This document shows, in pieces, positions 7,245-8,911 of a stretch of 8,911 bases of DNA. A model generated the notes under the pieces. That model was given only the letters and a program-made list of their open reading frames with translations. It was not told where the DNA came from and searched no databases. Source of the stretch: Acetofilamentum sp. (GTDB lineage: Bacteria > Bacteroidota > Bacteroidia > Bacteroidales > JAFGXI01); contig DYOK01000109.1 in assembly GCA_020720565.1 (NCBI GenBank), forward strand, positions 1 to 8,911. Direction: 5' to 3'. The position numbers were made by a program, and so were the translations under genes. Each line of letters begins with the position of its first letter. Positions within the stretch are counted from its first letter, which is position 1.

Positions 7245-7631
7245 TTGGAACAAAACCAAGACAGCATCAGAATCGATAAGTTTCTTTGGGCCGTACGCTT
7301 GTACAAAACCAGAAGCTTAGCTTCTGATGCCGTCGATGGCGGTAAAGTGCATTTAAATGATGTCAGAACTAAACCTGCCAAAATTATAACGGTAGGCGAT
7401 CTTATTAAGATTCATCGGTCGCCAATTTATCGTACTTATAAAGTGATTGCTACACTTAAAAATAGAGTTGGAGCACCACAAGTTGTGCAATATATACAAG
7501 AGGTTACCCCCCAATCGGAACTCGACAAACTTGAAACCAGTCAGATGTCTGAGGTGGTTTATTACCGACCCAAAGGCACAGGACGCCCCACTAAAAAAGA
7601 TCGCCGCCAACTAGACGAGGTTTGGGATTAA
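7245..7631 (+). CDS. S4-domain RNA-binding protein, Hsp15 (HslR)-like
   Basis: A 128-aa protein with an S4 RNA-binding domain at about residues 8-60. IRIDKFLWAVRLYKTRSLA (8-26) and GGKVHLND (32-39) closely match the E. coli heat-shock protein Hsp15. Hsp15 binds free 50S subunits carrying nascent chains and helps recycle stalled ribosomes. The tail motif GRPTKKDRRQLDEV (113-126) matches the RPxKKxRR tail of that family. The start is TTG at 7245: an in-frame TGA lies at 7239-7241, only one codon earlier, and no in-frame ATG precedes the S4 domain. The gene follows the acidic-tail protein by 17 bases. Its TAA (7629-7631) overlaps palindrome copy 4. Length is typical for the family. Confidence 0.9.
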   Translation: MEQNQDSIRIDKFLWAVRLYKTRSLASDAVDGGKVHLNDVRTKPAKIITVGDLIKIHRSPIYRTYKVIATLKNRVGAPQVVQYIQEVTPQSELDKLETSQMSEVVYYRPKGTGRPTKKDRRQLDEVWD

Positions 7632-7643
7632 GGTCTTCGACCT
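7631..7643 (+). repeat. Stop-overlapping 13-bp palindrome, copy 4
   Basis: AGGTCTTCGACCT begins on the final A of the S4 protein's TAA stop and points with transcription. It is followed by ATTTCTTGTTTTTG, a broken T-tract, so it may serve as a weak terminator. The match to copy 2 runs for 22 bases, and CGACATTAAA recurs at 7696-7705. The rest of the gap to 7918 is AT-rich and holds no gene; TACTTTTA at 7895-7902 is only a near match to a -7 box. Confidence 0.75.
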
Positions 7644-7918
7644 ATTTCTTGTTTTTGTATCTAGCTCTTCATCAACTTTCTAGTATTATAAAATACGACA
7701 TTAAATTATACATAATATCGATTATTGCACATCACGAATAGTATTTTTCATTTAATTCTTCGTTAACTTTTCGAAAGTTCATTCTGCAAATGTTCAAAAA
7801 CTAGATATTAAGAACAGGATAAATTGATAACCTTTTGATAAGCCCTGAATATAAAGCGGTTAAAAAAGATTAACGGACTATTTCAATCACAACTTACTTT
7901 TATTAAGAGAACAATCCT

Positions 7919-8470
7919 ATGCTAGCTGCAAAAGAGAAAAAAACTTCAAACATTATTGAGTACCTACTCTACATGTGGCAACTAGAAGATTTGCTCAGGT
8001 CGTTTAAGCTCGACAAAAGACAAATAGAAGAAAAGATTGTATCGCAATATCAAGTAACACCCGAACTTAAAGTCGAGATATTGGCGTGGTACAAAGGTTT
8101 GGTACAGCAAATGATTGACGAAGACCTCTCTCAAAAGGGTCATTTACTGTTTCTTCAACACACCATCGACGAATTGGACGATTTGCATCATTACTTAGTT
8201 CAAAAGCAGAACCCCGATTATTTACAACGTTATAGCTGGGCCAAAACACACATTGTGGCATTAATGCAGAAAGGCCTTAGAAGTGAGATAACCGAAGTTG
8301 AAGCGGGGCTCAATGGTTTATACGGATATTTAACGTTAAAACTGCAACAGAGAGCTGTCGGCGACGAAACCCAATTGGCAATAGATAGAATTGGGCAATG
8401 GTTGGCATGGCTGAACAAAATTCATTTTCAAATTGCCCGAGGCGAAATGGAATTGACCCCCAACGACTGA
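7919..8470 (+). CDS. DUF4924 family protein
   Basis: A 183-aa, mostly helical, probably cytoplasmic protein. It resembles the Bacteroidota-specific DUF4924 family: NIIEYLLYMWQLEDLLRS (11-28), the KGHLLF stretch (73-78) and LNGLYGYLTLKLQQR (131-145) are the features I recognise. The length is normal for the family. No catalytic motif, signal peptide or membrane segment is seen. The ATG at 7919 gives the family's usual N-terminus (short basic lead, then NIxEYxLYMWQxED). It stands about 290 bases from the S4 gene and seems to be its own transcription unit. The function of the family is unknown to me. Confidence 0.82.
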   Translation: MLAAKEKKTSNIIEYLLYMWQLEDLLRSFKLDKRQIEEKIVSQYQVTPELKVEILAWYKGLVQQMIDEDLSQKGHLLFLQHTIDELDDLHHYLVQKQNPDYLQRYSWAKTHIVALMQKGLRSEITEVEAGLNGLYGYLTLKLQQRAVGDETQLAIDRIGQWLAWLNKIHFQIARGEMELTPND

Positions 8471-8703
8471 GCTACGTCACAATCGATCTGCCAAACACCT
8501 GTTTTTGGATACGAGCGTGATTTAGAATCCCGAAATTCAAGTAATAAATGCAATTTTTAGAACTCCCGTTATGATATTTGTCAAGCAAAAGCAAGGTCTT
8601 TAATGCTTTCAACAAATCTGCATTTCTCAATATTTATGCCTTGCACACTTTCTAATTCTTTTAAATCACTAATGAATTCTTTACCAATTTAAATAAAACT
8701 CAC
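8471..8703. other. Intergenic gap before the DsrE-family gene
   Basis: These 233 bases hold no convincing gene. CCAAA (8491-8495) and TTTGG (8504-8508) could form a small hairpin 20 bases after the DUF4924 stop, but without a T-tract. A 35-codon open frame without a start codon lies on the minus strand (8581-8688). A half-arm of the palindrome, AAGGTCTT, sits at 8593-8600. No clear promoter was found. Confidence 0.45.
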
Positions 8704-8911
8704 ATGCAAAAATTTTTAATTATCATCAACGATGCACCCTACGGAACAGAAAAAGCATATAATGCTTTGAGAATGGCAATGACACTTCAAAAAGAACACG
8801 GAGAAAATGTAGAAATAAAAATATTTTTACTTGCCGACGCTGTTTTCTGTGGTTTACCAAATCAGAATACGCCAAATGGTTATTACAACATTGAAAGAAT
8901 GCTAAAAGTTG
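8704..8911 (+). CDS. DsrE/DsrF-like family protein, N-terminal part
   Basis: The reading frame is open from ATG 8704 to the window edge (69 codons), so the gene is cut by the window, not broken. The start MQKFLIIINDAPYGTEKAYN (1-20), then ALRMAMTL and KIFLLADAVFCGLPNQ (39-54), fit the DsrE/DsrF-like fold: a first beta strand, the NDxPYGTE turn, then a strand ending in LLADAV. Members are small (about 115 aa) cytoplasmic proteins, some carrying sulfur on a conserved cysteine. C49 is present here, and the C-terminal part that often holds further cysteines lies outside the window. The role may be sulfur relay, but many homologues are uncharacterised. Confidence 0.8.
   Translation, partial: MQKFLIIINDAPYGTEKAYNALRMAMTLQKEHGENVEIKIFLLADAVFCGLPNQNTPNGYYNIERMLKV

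Noticed and set aside
7010..7381. Minus-strand open frame with His/Arg/Pro-rich translation
   Set aside because: It is the antisense of the GAT/GAC/GAA repeats coding the acidic tail and of the S4 gene; the composition is an artefact of the opposite strand.
176..7643. The four palindromes as a CRISPR array
   Set aside because: They are only 13 bp, lie kilobases apart on both strands with genes between, and have no regular spacers or cas genes.
8468..8557. Frame continuing for 29 codons after the DUF4924 TGA, suggesting read-through or a false stop
   Set aside because: The protein already has its normal family length, and the extension resembles nothing I recognise.

Overview
The window comes from an AT-rich bacterial chromosome, most likely a member of the Bacteroidota (Bacteroidales/Marinilabiliales or Cytophaga-Flavobacterium type). 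The main clues are a DUF4924 protein and a small conserved protein with an acidic tail, both of which I know from this phylum. Others are weak or absent Shine-Dalgarno sites, one promoter matching the Bacteroidetes TTG/TAnnTTTG consensus, and a secreted multidomain protein with an OmpA-like segment. No phage, transposase, tRNA, rRNA or CRISPR array was seen.

Layout. Bases 1-187 are a gene-free edge with a hairpin and a short palindrome. Bases 188-2578 (minus strand) encode a 796-aa secreted protein with a CAP/SCP domain, an OmpA-like segment and a helical C-terminus. A 707-bp divergent intergenic region (2579-3285) follows. From 3286 all genes are on the plus strand: a short fold-III arginine decarboxylase (3286-4692), an agmatinase overlapping it by one base (4692-5540), a deoxyhypusine-synthase-like protein (5754-6731), the acidic-tail protein (6832-7227), an S4 RNA-binding Hsp15-like protein with a TTG start (7245-7631), a DUF4924 protein (7919-8470), and the first 69 codons of a DsrE-family protein running off the right edge (from 8704).

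How the genes work together. The decarboxylase and agmatinase form an arginine -> agmatine -> putrescine module. The next gene is a deoxyhypusine synthase homologue. Bacteria lack the eIF5A substrate, so this enzyme is best explained as acting on a small polyamine, for instance in homospermidine or spermidine synthesis. Its catalytic lysine is kept, but at least two residues that bind spermidine in the eukaryotic enzyme are replaced. Together the three genes look like a compact polyamine route lacking visible aminopropyltransferase or carboxyspermidine genes.

The most unusual non-coding signal is a 13-bp palindrome, AGGTCTTCGACCT, present four times. In three copies its first base is the last base of a gene's TAA stop codon, and its asymmetric centre points in the direction of transcription. 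The fourth copy also follows a TAA but has no recognised gene before it; it lies in the presumed leader of the decarboxylase gene. Two copies share 22 identical bases and a further downstream box. This looks like a repeat family acting as, or derived from, a stop-codon-linked terminator.
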